DNA from: Liolophura sinensis
Lineage: Eukaryota > Mollusca > Polyplacophora > Chitonida > Chitonidae
DNA length: 64,000 nt
Direction: 5' to 3'
Assembly (NCBI RefSeq): GCF_032854445.1
Contig: NC_088305.1
Location: forward strand, 24,585,400 to 24,649,399
This document shows, in pieces, positions 8,901 to 23,900 of the stretch. Position 1 is the stretch's first letter; the number at the start of each line of letters is the position of its first letter. Below the pieces are notes generated by a model. The model had not been told where the DNA came from and did no database searches. It saw only the letters and a program-made list of their open reading frames with translations. The position numbers and the translations under genes were made by a program.

Positions 8901-11900
8901 TTAAATGATTTTTAAAAATATTTTTAGAACATTTTTGGAATACTGCCTTATTAAATTATTCAGCTTTAGTGGCTGACTTTATGTTTCACTTTAATGAAAG
9001 TACAATAATTCTTCAACCATTTTTCCTCTTTGCAAGTTGTTTATTCAAGCATTTTCTGAAGGTATTGTTCTGTGTTGACTGATAAGATTGTACTTTTTGT
9101 GAATAATTTCTTTTTTATCAAAGATATAACTAAGTCAATTTACAGTGAAACTGCTTATTCCAAAGGCTGTCAGACACAAAAGAATTCAGAGTGAAGAAAT
9201 TTTGTACTTGTATTTCAGTGTCATGTCAAATTATGTAGCACATACAACAAAACAATAAAACAGTGTGATGTATTTTATGCTATATTTTGCAGGTTCTCAA
9301 AGTTTCACTGTGCTACTTGTGTTTTGGATTTCAAGTGGATGTGGAAAAGCCAGTCTGTGCTATATTCCACAGGTCCACAAAGTTTCTCTGTGGTACATTT
9401 CCTTTGTAATATGTTTCAGGTAGATGTGGAAAAGCCAGGCTGTGGTATATTTTGCAGGCCCACAGAGTTTCTCAGTGGTACATTGCTTTGTAATATGTTT
9501 CAGGTAGATGTGGAAAAGCCGGGCTGTGCTATATTCTGCAGGTCCACAAAGTTTCTCTGTGGTACATTTCCTTTGTAATATGTTTCAGGTGGATGCAGAA
9601 AAGCCAGGCTGTGCTATATTCTGCAGGTCCCACAAAGTTTTCTCTGTGGTACATTTCCTTTGTAATATGTTTCAGGTGGATGTGGAAGAGCCAGGCTGTG
9701 CTATATTCCGCATGTCCACAAAGTTTCTCTGTGGCAGGAGACACCAGTGGCAAGGTAATATACATGTACACAGATAAAAATACCATTTAGATGAAATTAC
9801 ACAGTAAAGTTGGAATTGTGTAGACAATTTTTAGAGTGAGATTGGAAGATAACCCACCGGAACCTCACAGGAGTATTATTTAAGCATCTGGTATGCATCT
9901 CCCTGTTGGCAAGGTTGATACCTGCTGTAGGCTTCGTTATCACCCTTGCTTTACTGTGTGTATACAAGTCTTCAGAAACGGTATTCTTTCAACAGCCAAT
10001 GGCATTGCGGCCCTTGTATTTCTGCCAGGGCATTTTCAGCCAATCATTGATTGTCCATTGTTTCGAAGCAAATGCATGTATGTTTGGATCCCATTTATTC
10101 CTTGGCACAACATTATAAACGCCAATAAGCAGTTTTATGAACGCTGATAGATGTGCTTTTATTGAAACGAACAGGCACCTCAAAGTCACTGTACTATTAT
10201 AGGCAATACTGGTGATAGCGAAAGAGGCCGAACGGCTGATTGATATAACATATGTTTTTGTTGTTTTCATCACTAATTTCTATCAAGCCTTTTTTGCCTC
10301 AAAATGCCCCCCCCCCCCCCCCCCCCCCCCAACTTTTAAAATATCGATGTGTAAGGAGTTATGTTTGCGCTAGGACTTCTGTGGCTAGTGTGAAATAGAC
10401 TTATTCTGTAGATTTATAGTTTTTCTTAGATTTCTGAGTAAAATGAAAATTAGGTGTAAGTTGGCAATGTTGGTGAACCTGATTATGCTAAACTAAATGT
10501 ATTAGTGCTGTATAAAAAATGTGACACTACAAAGAGTCTAATTTATACAGTTTCACTTTTGACTGTTGAAGAAATGCTGATAGTTCACCTTTATATTAAT
10601 AAGTAATAATCTTTCTTGAGTTTTGGTTGAAAGGCCTTATGAATTGAGAGATGAATAAATACTTGTAGAAACTAAGTCATGGGTTTTGCATAAATAAAAT
10701 AAATAAATTGTAGAAACCAATAAGGTATACGCTGTTAGTCATGTCGTATGATGGCTAAAATTTGAAATCGTTAATAAAATAATGCTGTACTTAACAAAAC
10801 TACAACAACAACAACAAATTGGTTGTAGGTGACTTTGTTTGACCCCAACACAATGATAGCAGAACATGTCCTGGAGGCTCACTCAGGCACGCTGTCTGAT
10901 TTTGATCTCCATGGCAACCTGCTCGTGACTGCTGGATTTTCTAACAGGTGAGGGTCATGTGTTTAGAATTGCCAATCACAGGTAATCTTTGAAAGGTCAG
11001 TTGTGTTATTTACCTTTGTGAAGTACACTTGATATGAATTGATGTGGACTATAATCGCATAGAAAACAACTCAAATAAATTTGAATATCAGTATTGAAGT
11101 CCTCTTTGGAAAAAAGAAATTAATTTTGGTGTGTGTGTTTGTGACTGTGCTGCCACAGTTGATTGGGATTGTCACCCTGTATATTTTAAAAAATTCTATA
11201 TTATAAATTGAGCAATGTGGTGAAGGGAAAGAAAATCGTTTGACTGAAGCAGATGTAAACATCAGTAGCAAGAGTTCATCCACATTGCCAACATTTGACT
11301 GTTTTTAATTCAGTGAAAAATAAATCTTAAAAAAAAAACAGAAAAGAATAAATAAAAATGGTTTTGATGATCTTTCCAGTAGTGCTTACTTACCTTAAAG
11401 TGACATGGTGGCCCAAATATTTAGTATCGGGTATTTTTCTCAAGAAGTAAAAGTCACAAGCTTTTGACCTCACCCACAGCATTGTACGTTAAGTGAATGT
11501 TTAGAAATAACAAAAAAAAAAACTGAAAACTGAAAATTCTGCCAGAATATTTAAATAAGGCGCTGTCAATTAAGTGAAAATGGAGCATGGGCACAGCGCT
11601 CAGTAAAATTTATGTGTAAATAAACATAGCTGACTATGGCCATGAAAGAAGGACTTATTCCTCACTTGTGACAGGATCAGCCCAAAAGAGGCATAGAAAA
11701 GAGTTCAACAGGTTGACAAACAAGTCTAGAGTTGTAATTGGCGGTCAGTTTGAACGGTGGAGTACACTGAAGAAAGAGAAGGGTCTTACGAAGCACTAAG
11801 ATGTCGCAAAACTGCTTCGGGATTGGTGGATGCAAATGTTGTTGTTGTTGTGGGCAGGGGTGTTAAACTTCAAAGAGACACACGTTTCTGACTCTTAGTG

Positions 11901-14900
11901 TAATGAGAAGATTATTTGTAACCTTTTCTCAATGCTGTGTAAGCGGTACTTTGCATGTATCTATGTGTATCTCGACTGAACGAAAGTCGATGTCATAGGG
12001 AACTTGCCGAAGGCTGCCCACATGCTTTGGGCCCTTCAGGTTGAGTGTTAATGAGACAAAATGGTCCCCCTGCTTTGTGTTGAATTTGAATAATGGCAGG
12101 ACTTCTCTGTGCTCGTACAAGCTACATATTCAATGAATATTTTTTATTTCAACGTAAGTGATTTAGTTTATGAACAAACTTTAAAACTTCGTTAAGAAGT
12201 CGCAGTCAGAATTTGTTCAAAAATCCAAAGTTTGAGCGACCATGTCACTTTAAAAGAAAATCGCCTCTTTATGTGTTGTTATTTTTTTGTTGATATTGGA
12301 GCTGCAGGTTTTGTTGTTGTTGTAGAATGGGCAGTCTGAATGTAGACCGTTTCCTGATGGTGTATGATCTTAGGACGATGAGAGCTATGGCCCCAACACA
12401 GGTCATCATTGACCCCATGTTCCTTCGTTTTGTTCCCACCTTCTCCAATAGGCTGGCAGTTGTATCACAGGTAAGGGCAGTACAGTAAGTCATTGATACA
12501 GGGTTACTTGTTTGGTGGTCTAATGGTTACAGCGTCTGCCTTGAAGTCAAGAGACCTGGGATCAAACCCAAAACGGAGTCAAAATGGCACTTGTTACTGC
12601 CTCGCTTGGCATTTGGCAATGAGGGAGTAGAACAAGGAAACAGGAATGGTTGACCCGGTGTCAGTGTAATGTTGACTGTGTTGGTGTCATGCCTGGTTCA
12701 GCAGCATGGTGCTTCAGTGGCGCAGCACTTTGGCGGCATGGACTGGCCATGTCACAAGTACACAGAGAATTTGTACACACACATGATACACCTACTGACT
12801 CCTTGTTGTAAAAATTGTAAAGAATGATATAAAACGTCAAGCAGACATGAAGACTTCATTGATACAGAGTTCCTGCAGGGCCTTGAAAATTTGAAAAAGT
12901 CTTTTTTATTGATTTATTTATTTATTTATTTATTTGATTGGTATTTCATGCCATACTCAAGAATATTTCGCTTATACGATGTTGGCCAGCATTATGGTGG
13001 GAGGAAAACCGGGCAGGGCCCAGGGGAATCCCCTACCCATGTGTAGGTTCTTGTCAGACCTTCCCATGTATGACCAGAGAAAAAATCCTGAACTCACACT
13101 ACCACATTGGTGGGACACTTCTGGGTCGTTGGGCTGCCCTAGTGTGCTAATCCCCCTCGGCCATGAAGACCCCCCTGGAATTTGAAAAGTAACTTGCCAT
13201 GGGCATTGAAAAGCCAGGAAAATCAGGGTGTGTTCTAGTTCAGCCCGGAAAACCCTTGAAATTGAGAGTATGGAAGGAAGCAAAACTGGGTCACCTTCTA
13301 TAGTATGCTGACATTCTCTGAAGAAATTTGTTTTGCAACATCTTTGAAATTGCTTTGTATATTGCTTTGTGTTTGTGAAATAACAGAGTTTAATTAATGG
13401 CGGTGATTTTACATTGCTTAAGTGTGTGACTTCAGTCCCAAGAGAGGCCAGGTGGAAATAAAGGATACTTTATGGAATATATATAACAAGGTTAAAAAAA
13501 TTTACAATGAATAATATTATTTAACCCCAATAAGTGAAGGGTTGTCAAAAACAAAATCTTCGGCAGTTTCCTTAAAGTTTTCTTCACATGACGTGATAAT
13601 ATTCCTTATGTGACGATGAATCAGGCTGATATGACATTGAGTAAGGCAGTTATGCTGAATGACGTCGTGCGTGTCTGAAAGTCCGACCTCATTTGTCGAT
13701 ACACGTCAGCGCCAGACCTTCCCACATACGGCAGGAGAGGAAGCCAACACGATCTGGCATGCTAACCCCCTTGGCCACAGGGACCTGTAGGTAGTAGCTC
13801 TTTAAGCGTGTGTAAGTGTACACTGCATTGTGATGTGACTAAAATTTGCAAGCGAGGGTTATATAAATCCCACGATAACAAGTGTTTGCCCTTTATAGCT
13901 CGCCTAACAAAGTAAGGAAGAGAGGGGGATCGGATGCTGTTGGTGTCCAGGTTGTTTAAGTTTTTGGCCAATCATAGGGTTGCAATGGCCACCCACAGTA
14001 CACAGACAGCCAGTCATTGGTAACGATTTGCATATCAAAGACCAAGGAAGTCTTGCCTCATAGCTGAACATTTTGCTGAGCTATTCACAGGGTTGCAATT
14101 GCCTATTGTAGTACATGTACGTTGATTGCCAAGTGCAGTTTATGATTGGCATATCTCAAGATCCTCTGTGATAAATTTGTGCACTCATTGAACACAGTGT
14201 CTTTTACCACAATGATTTACAACTCCATAACATACGAAGTCACTTCTGTGCAATCCTTGTGCACATAATAAACATAATCATAGTTGTGACAGTGTAATAA
14301 TTTTGTTTGTTCTTGTTGATTTAATGGCAAGATGTTAAAATTAGAGGATAATATCTGTGTATATCAGTGTCAGTCATTCTACCTTTTTGTTTTCTTTTTT
14401 GGGTTAAGAGGTCAATATTGTAATGTATCACATGACTTGAACATTTTGCAAACTGCTCGATCAGGCGAGATACCAGTATTCTCTGATTGCCTTTTTTTTG
14501 ACATGCAGACAGGCCAGTTCCAGCTTGTCGAAGCCACTGCCATGACGGCAGCTTCCATGATGTTGTACCAGATTCATACACACGGAGGCCTCATCAACAC
14601 ATTTGACATCTCATCCAGCTGTCAAACCATGGCCTTTGGAGACAGCACAGGTAAGGGTTATCTCCCTTTTAATGAAAAAGTGTGGTTCACATGCTCATGT
14701 TACTTTCTGTCCTTAGTCCCAGGTGAAAGTGTGTATGTGTTTGAAAAAATAATAAACTATAACACCTGTATCCCTTAGGGGATATTTACACCTGCATGAT
14801 TTCCCTCTCTTTAGGTTGATCAAAATTGGAGAGCAATTGATGACTTGAGGGTTTGTAATTAAATATGGTATAAAATCGTGACACACTTTTTACTGCTCTG

Positions 14901-17900
14901 CTGTTATCAAACTTTTGACCAACGTCAATTTTTAATCCATTCTGTGTACCTCTGTCTACAATTACCAGTGTGTATTCTTTTTGTCCTTGTTCAGGTTACT
15001 TGCATCTGTTTGGGAACACAGACCAGCCCGTTTTCAATTCCTTCCCTGAGCCCACAGAGTTTGTGCACCCGGTGAGATTTACCTACCTACATGTATTAAT
15101 GCTGTGACGTGTATGTGCAGTTTGAAAGGGGAAGAACAGTTAAGAAAAAGTATCACTATTAGGCAGGCCAGAATTTGAGGTAATGCCATTTCCTGTTGAG
15201 ACAGAGAACAGTTGATAGATAGGTTGTACAAATCAGGTATGAGATATTTCTTCATTTGGGGGACGGAAGCTTCAGAAAAATGCTCTGGGTTTAGCTTAGA
15301 TCCTGTTTAAAAGAAAAGACAACACCAGACTAAATCTGTGAAGCATAATTCTTCAATCTTTTTTATGTGTTTGTAAGGTGTTTATTCAAGCATATTCTGA
15401 AGGCATTAATCTGTGTAGATTGATGAAATAAGCCCTGAAACTGGACAATCCAACCAATGTAGGTTTGTTCCCCAAGTCAATTTAAAAATGTGCATTAGTT
15501 GTGCTGAAAGTTGGTCTTTTATATGCGAACAGCTGAGGAGTTAGGGTATACATTAAAAAAGCATCCCGCAAGTTTATGAAGATTAACGTTTGAGAACAAC
15601 TTTTGATGTTGAACAACTGAGATATCACAGAACAAAATTGTGTGCATTGATAAAATTGAAAATGCTGCCATGTTTGTAATTTTGATCAGTCAGATGCACA
15701 ATTTATTGTAGAACTTGAGAATGCAGCTTTTTCTGCTTACATCATCTGAACGCTGCTTTGCCTTTTGCTAAGTTGCTAGGTTGTTTTCCAATGGCTCATC
15801 CTGTGGCCTTATAAGAATTCCACATTAATAATTGATTTATTGAGTTGTTCCACATAAATAATTGATTTATTGAGTTGTTCCACATTAATAATTGATTTAT
15901 GGCCTCATAAGAATTCTACATTAATAATTGATTTATTGAGTTGTTCCACATTAATAATTGATTTATTTATGGCCTCATAAGAATTCCACATTAATAATTG
16001 ATTTAGTGAGTTGTTCCACATTAATAATTGATTTATTTATGACTTAATAAGAATTCTACATTAATAATTGATTTATTGAGTTGTTCCACATTAATAATTG
16101 ATTTATTTATGGCCTCATAAGAATTCCACATTAATAATTGATTTATTGAGTTGTAAAGCGCATTGCTGCTCTCCCTGAATAACTCAAATTATATTATGTG
16201 TTATGTGTCTTTTGTTTTAAAATGACAAAATGATGAAGTGTGTAACATACATATACACGTAGTTTCCTCAATTTTTCCTCAATTTCTCTCTCTCACTGAC
16301 AAAAATAAAAAAAGAAAAATGTTCTCTTCATTCTTACAGCCTGATCCACATCAGCCAATCCACATCAATGATGAGTTAACTCCCCTGTCTATCATTCCCA
16401 TGCAGTACCCCACCCAGGGCACACTGCTGTCTGATTGGCCACATTACCTGTGTCAGAAAGTGTACAGGTAGGTACTTATTGGACGTTGGGAAGACTGTGA
16501 CCATGGAACCTGATTGAGAACAGCATCTACTTGTAGTTAATCAAGGACGAACATATACATGTACTTTCCTCATTTATTTATTTATTTATTTGACTGGTGT
16601 TTTACGCCGTACTCAAGAATATTTCACTTATACGACGGCAGGCAGCATTAAGGTGGAATGAAACCGGGCAGAGCCCGGGGGAAACCCACGACCATCCGCA
16701 GGTTGCTGCAGGCCTTCCCACATAAGGCCGGAGAGGAAGCCAGCATGAGCTGGACTTGAACTCACAGCGACCGCATACTCTCCTCATTCAGACGCCCATA
16801 ACCTATTGTCTACAACATCTGCTGAAGGAGCTCACATATCTGATCCAGATGGCTTATTAACAGAATTGAGAATGGCCAATGAAAATGATCGTAGCAGCTT
16901 TAACATAGTAAGCCTGTTGTTGTAAAGTGTCTGAGAAAAAACAAAGGGGTAGGGTGAACACGAAATACCAAATTGGTTGATAGGGATTGAGTTTTAAGTT
17001 TGGAGACAATATATGGTACATTTGTGGGTTATCCGTGAAACCAGGTGTTGCTGAAGTAGTTTTCATTTGGCTGGAAATGCAAATACCAGAAGACGGCAAC
17101 CCGCATCTTCAATATTAACAACGACACATCTCCACCTCGACCAATGAAAATTTGTATTTGTTTGGCAAGTAGTTTTGTATTGTATGGAGCATTCATTGGC
17201 TATCACAGATTATGTAACTTTTCCCTCATATAAGAAAATGAGGTGTCATTCGACAAAGCATCATAGATTTATAGATTTAATTGCTCTGTTGTGGGGAGAA
17301 TGCAGAAGAAGAAGATTTAGCAAAAAAAAAAAAATAATAATAATAAAATAGTTGTTGACTAATATGTGGGACTGAAAAATATTCAGATCAGATAAACTGA
17401 TTGCCATCCTAAACAAGAATGAAACAAATAGTTTGTCTCAGTTTTGTTCAAATCGAGAAAGCTTGGTTTAAACACACTCAGAGAATCTGTTCACGTTGTA
17501 TGACATTGATAATTTTTTTGCAGAAAACCTAAACCAGTCGACAGTGAGATTTTAAGGTCGATGAAGATCTACCACAATGTTGGTTACGCTCCGAACCCAG
17601 GCAACAAACGTCGGAACCAAGTGCAATACAAACTAAATGAGAACAACAAACATCGAAGTCGCAAATCTAGTGTGCCAGAGTCCCCGATGGGAAGGGGTGA
17701 GTGGAGATGTATACATTAACATATTACTCTTGAAAGTTTTTACTTCTGTGTATGCCTGAATTTTGGTATTGTTTTAAAAAATCAGTATTTCAGATGTTGT
17801 AGAAACTTTGCGCTGCATTGACATTCATTTGAAAAAAAATTAAAATCATTTCAGTCTGCTTGTACTTGTTGCTGGATGTTAATTTTCTGCTTGCCGTTAC

Positions 17901-20900
17901 AATATAAGGCGTTACAAATTAACTACCGTGTAAGATGAAGTAGTATGTTGGGGCAGGTAAATGTGCCTTTGTTCTGGTTAATTGGTTAATTATAGTTTTC
18001 AGTCAAAATTCTTAATTATTAATTAATCTGAACATACAATGTATCTGTTGAATGTTTCACAATGTGGGCATCAGCATAAAAATAAGGTATTAAGCCAAAG
18101 TGTCTGCACTAAAGATTTTTGGATGAGAGCGTATTTGCTAATCAAACAAAAATTTTCTGTATTTTCAATGAATATGATACCTGTGCTAGTTATAGTGTTA
18201 AAATGATGCTAAAATTTAAACAAAACATTATAAATTTTTTCATAAACTTTATAGCTGATTTTGAAGGGTAACACATGCCCAGAAACGGCTGATATTTTCT
18301 GAAATGTAAATATTTGGGGTATTCTGAAACAAAAATTCTCATTGATTGTTTACCAAGTATGTTTGGTATATTCTCTTCAGTGTTGAAAAAATGAGAAAAA
18401 TAAACTGTACAACTTGTGGTTTGATGAAGATATGTTATATTTGACTTATTGCGGTCTAAATGCTGATTAACACGCAGCTGAAATTTCCAAAAATTATTTT
18501 ACAGGGGATGACCCATTTATTGTTGTTCCAAAGCGTTACAGACGAGTTGAGATCAAGTATTCCCGACTCGGCGTAGAGGATTTTGACTTCCGTCATTATA
18601 ACAAGACAAACTTTGCGGGTCTGGAGACTCACATTCCAAACGCATATTGCAATTCCATGTTACAGGTAAGAGGGGGTCTCAGTCTTAGGCCGTGATCTAA
18701 TGTGTAAAGGCTATTGCCTTTCAGTCACTAGGACCTACATGGTCTCGGTTCAATCCCGGCCTTGGACAGGGAATTTGTTTGTGTTTGTCTGACTTTTTCA
18801 TGAGATTCAGAGTGATCCTAATAGGGACTATTAAAATCTGAAATCAAATGCTGTTGTTTCAAAAGTTGGAAAGAAGATATCATACACATGATCTTCATTA
18901 CATGTTTGTACACATTGTTTGTCAACATTGTTTGTCCACATGATTTAGAAAAAATTGGCTTCTGGTACTGTGTAAATCTGACCTTTAGTCGACATGATTT
19001 AGAAAAACTTGGCTACTGATACTGTGTAAATCTGACCTTTAGTCAACATGATCAGGAAAAACTTGGCTACTGGTACTGTGTAAGTCTGACCTTTAGTCGA
19101 CATGATTTAGAAAAACTTGGCTACTGATACTGTGTAAATCTGACCTTTAGTCAACATGATCAGGAAAAACTTGGCTACTGATACTGTGTAAATCTGACCT
19201 TTAGTCGACATGATTTAGAAAAACTTAGCTACTGACACTGTGTAAGTCTGACCTTTAGTCAACATGATCAGAAAAAACTTGGCTACTGATACTGTGTAAG
19301 TTTGACCCTTAGTCGACATGATTTAGAAAAACTTGGCTACTGACACTGTGCAAGTCTGACCCTTAGTTGACATAATCAAGAAAAACTTGGCCACTGGTAC
19401 TGTGCAAGTCTGACCCTTAGTTGACATAATCAAGAAAAAGTTGGCTACTGGTATTGTGTAAGTGTGACCCTTAGTCAACGTGATTGAGAAAAACTTTGCT
19501 ACTGGTACCGTGCAAGTCTGACCCTTAGTTGACATAATCAAGAAAAAGTTGGCTACTGGTACTGTGCAAGTCTGACCCTTAGTCGACATGATCAAGAAAA
19601 ACTTGGCTACTGACACTGTATAAGCCTGACCCTTAGTCGACATGATCAAGAAAAACTTGGCTACTGATACTGTATAAGCCTGACCCTTAGTCGACATGAT
19701 CAAGAAAAACTTAACTACTGATACTGGTTAAGTCTGACCCTTAGTTGACATAATCAAGAAAAAGTTGGCTACTGGTACTGTGCAAGTCTGACCGTGTCTC
19801 AACTTCATTCGGAATTTGAAATGAAGTAATATAGACATTGAAAATGAATAGTGCAAAGCATTTATACGGTATATAGTATGATAAATGACCTAATATTTCT
19901 CCCCCAAAATGTGCATATTTGGAGCCAATTAAAGGTCATATAATAATACCTTTGGTGCTGAAACCTACATTTTTCAAGCAATGTATCATCCATGTAAACA
20001 AGGCACCTCTCTAAGGCCAACAGCACAGTTTTTTCAGGCAGAATGTCACAGAAAAATTTTAAGTAACTTACATATCTTATTGTTTATGCATGTGACATGT
20101 GAAAAATTTGCAACTTGGTCATGAGTAAATTTTTTATGTCATTATTACATAACATAAATACTCATACAGATACAGTGAAGTAAGACGTGCAACTTACTTA
20201 TGTGTGTAACTTTTAAGCGATATTAAAATTGTCAAAACTTGTGTGAAACTCCATTTGCTAGGCATTTATGCACTTATAGTAGGTCATTTACCGTAATGCT
20301 GTTGTTCCATCTTTTATCCCAGGTGCTATACTTTATTGAACCGTTGCGGGTCTCCTTGTTGAACCACATGTGTGCCAAGGAGTTCTGTCTGGCCTGTGAG
20401 CTTGGCTACCTCTTCCACATGCTAGACAAGCAGAAGGGACAGACCTGTCAGGTATTTGTAGCCTCCACTCAGTTATATGCATTCTCTGCCTCAGTTTCTG
20501 TTCTATTCTACCTTCTCAATAATTACAGATGCATTTTCAGACACTGTATACCATAGTGCCTTGCGAGGGATGTTGTTTAAAGTAATAAACTCTCCGTCGA
20601 GAGTAGGGGATTACTCGTAGTCGATCAGTGACAGCTGCCCACACCTCTGTCTCGCCTCAGTGATCCTCACCATGTTGGCAAGAGGGGTAGGAAACACACT
20701 GCCGTTTTTTTTTTTTTAAAGATTCACATTTTTCCATTGAACGGTTGTAAGAAGCAGGGATGGACTAAACACTTGTTTGCAATTACTGGTACTGTCCCAG
20801 CAAACAGTATGATTACTGGCACTTGGAAAGATGAAAATCCTGCCTCGGCCGGTATTTAGGCCCACATTGTCTTAGGCCTACAGATCCTGCATTTGACACA

Positions 20901-23900
20901 ATCAACATTCGAACTCTTCGATGAGTATGTGAAATGGCTAGTGAATAACCAGCTTTTATGTCTTCCGTTACAGTTCTTTCACTTTAAAGGCCATTTCCAT
21001 CAGAACAACATGTGGTGGTGTGTGTTACCTGCATGATCCTTACATCTGTGTGTCAAAACAGACATTCATATGCCAGACATCAACCAGTAGTTCCATATCA
21101 CTCATCGCAAGGCCAGTTCTCCAAATGACATATAACCTAGTTGAAAGTTGGGCGTGACAGCAAAAAGTACATACATGTAGCCTCACAAACAGCACTAGGA
21201 TTGTACGTGTGGTGTATTTTTTTTGATTTACTGCAAGGAAAATACTAACATACTTTGCAAACATCAAATGCAGTAAGAAGAAGAAATTTTGAACAGAAGT
21301 CCAACAATAAGAATGTCTGAGTGTTTGTAAGCCCGAGTGATTTTACTTGGTGATCTCAACCGATGCTGTAAGCCAGGTACTTGGAGACTCTTCCATACGC
21401 CATAGGGGTGATTGACCAATCTAAGTTACATAAACATTGCTTTGAGATTCTTTCACTGGGTAGCCACCACCCCTCTCATACTTTTAATTGACTGGCTGAA
21501 ACTTGAACTTACCATCCAGATACAGCATATGCTTGTGTTGTAGACTCCTGCCGATCAAGCTCTGCTTCCTGTGCATCAGAAGCTTTTATTGCCACCTTAA
21601 AAATAAAACCTGGTTCAAAAGTTTTGTCACAGTTTGGTTCACTCACCGATGTATGTACCTGTAGGCCTGTCGATAATTTGGGAAAGCTGCTTAAAATATA
21701 TTGTCAGTGAGATACATACAGGCTGTGAATTTCCATGATACTTTAATCATGCATTTTGTTCTGGGTTTGTTATCTGATAATAATTTCTAAAGCCAGTACC
21801 TGTAGCAATTGTTTTAGATACAGTCTTGATTTTTGTAATCAATATGCACTTAGCATATTTTGTTTCCCTAATGTTTAACTGAAGAGTTTTTCAAGACACT
21901 TCAGTTTATTTGAAGTTGGAATGAACTGAGTGAGGTGTCCAAGGAAAGAAGAAAGCCCCTTCCCTTTTGTCTGTGTCTTATTTATTTTATTTTTTTTGTG
22001 CTTTTTTTTTAACAAACTTGTCAGTTGATTAAAAGCTTTTTTTTCACTGTCTCTCTTTCGATGTAAAATATTACACCCTGAAAATGATTTCTGAATCATT
22101 TCATCTCGTTTGACTAGTAGTACTTTTAGCAGTAAACAGTCCATGGATAATGAAGTCTTTATGCATCATGGATGTTTCATACTAAAGGTTTCACTTTCAC
22201 TTTCTTCATTATTCGAAAAAAGGGAATTGTTCAGAAATCTCACTCACAACATACACCTCTCTGCCTTAATTAATGCATCAGATATATATGTCAGTAATCT
22301 AAACTGCACAACAATGGGAACTTCAACACATAAACGGGGCCTCCGTGGCTCAGTCGGTTAGCGCGCTAGCGCAGCGTAGTGACCCAGAAGCCTCTCACCA
22401 ATGCAGTCGCTGTGAGTTCAAGACCAGCTCATGCTGGCTTCCTCTCCGGTCGTACATGGGAAGGTCTGTCAGCAACCTGCGGATGGTCGTGGGTTTACCC
22501 CGGGCTCTGCCCGGTTTCCACCCACCATAATGCTGAGCGCCGTCTTATAAGTGAAATATTCTTGAGTACGGCGTAAAACACCAATCAAAAAAAAAAAAAA
22601 AAAATCAACACATAAACCAAAAAAAAGGGTACTATCGGATTATTACCCACAAGTAAAAGATCACCCATAGGGGAATATAATGAAAAAAGGGTGATGTGAC
22701 TTCAGGGTACCTTGGCAGTGGCAGTATTGTCCATATAGAGCACACCTTACAATTCAAACATTTAACTACATTTAACTGATATTAAAAAGAAATCTAAGCA
22801 AGTACGTAAAATACGGGTAGACAGACTTTTTAAGACAGTTCTTTTCTTTCTCCCGATGCTCATTCTTTTGCTGTCTTTTCCTTTGATTTCAGGCTAGTAA
22901 CTTTCTACGCGTGTTCCGGACAATCCCGGAGGCTGCTGCGCTGGGATTGGTCCTTGGGGATGCTGAGGAGTCGATGGGGAAGTTCAACCTGTCCCGGCTA
23001 ATCCAGAGCTGGCAGAGATTCCTACATCAACAGATCCACTCAGTGAGACAATGTCTTTTTTTTTTTTTAATTCTCATAAAACTCATTGCCATTTCATTCA
23101 AAAACAATATTTTGACTGTGTTGTTAGACAACAGTCAATTAGCCTTTCAATTTTGACTTAGCCCTGACATACGCCAACTGCCACTTTCACCAAATCTTGT
23201 AAATGTATTTTATGTAACTTCAATGAATATTATGTTGCCCGACAGCATTTTTAGCTTGCCTGTACGGAGTAAAGAGAGGTATTGTGAGACAGAGATGAGT
23301 ATGGTTAGTGTTGCAGTGGCTATCTGTAGTACACAGATAGCCAGTGGTTGATGGCATTCTGCGTAGAAAAAACCAAGGAAGTTTTTTATCTCATAGCTCA
23401 ACATTTCTTCAGCCATTCACAGGGTTGCGGTTGCCACCCATAGTACATGGATTGCCAAATGCAGACCTCTGCGGTAAATTTGTGCAAAAACTCCAGAGAG
23501 TATCTTTTACCACCACAATGATTTTCATTTCATTCCATAACATATGAAGTCACTGCTCTGCAATCCTTACTCATACGATAAACAGTCATAGTTGTGAGAG
23601 TATAATAATGTTTGCCTTTCTTGTTGATTTATTGGCAACATCTTTGCACTAAGCAAGAACTAATGAGGGACTAATATCTATGTATGACAGGGTCAATCAG
23701 TCTGTATTTTAGTTTAGAGGTTAATATTTGAACATATCACCTGACTTGAATGTTATGCAGTTTTACGAACTGCTCAATCAGGTGAGCTACAGGTATTCTC
23801 AGAATGCCTTGTTTTAAAATCCAGATATTATCATTTTGGAAAAACTGTTGTTGAAGGTTTACCCTGGCCTCTCTGGTTTTCTCATCCCCAAAAGCTGCTA

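Noticed and set aside
19323-19703. 126-codon minus frame with an 18-residue period
   Set aside because: Shadow of the 54-bp array in PAN2 intron 12; drift is not codon-like.
22336-22430. Functional tRNA gene
   Set aside because: A and B boxes are present but the sequence does not close into an acceptor stem and continues into a SINE body with tail and target duplication.
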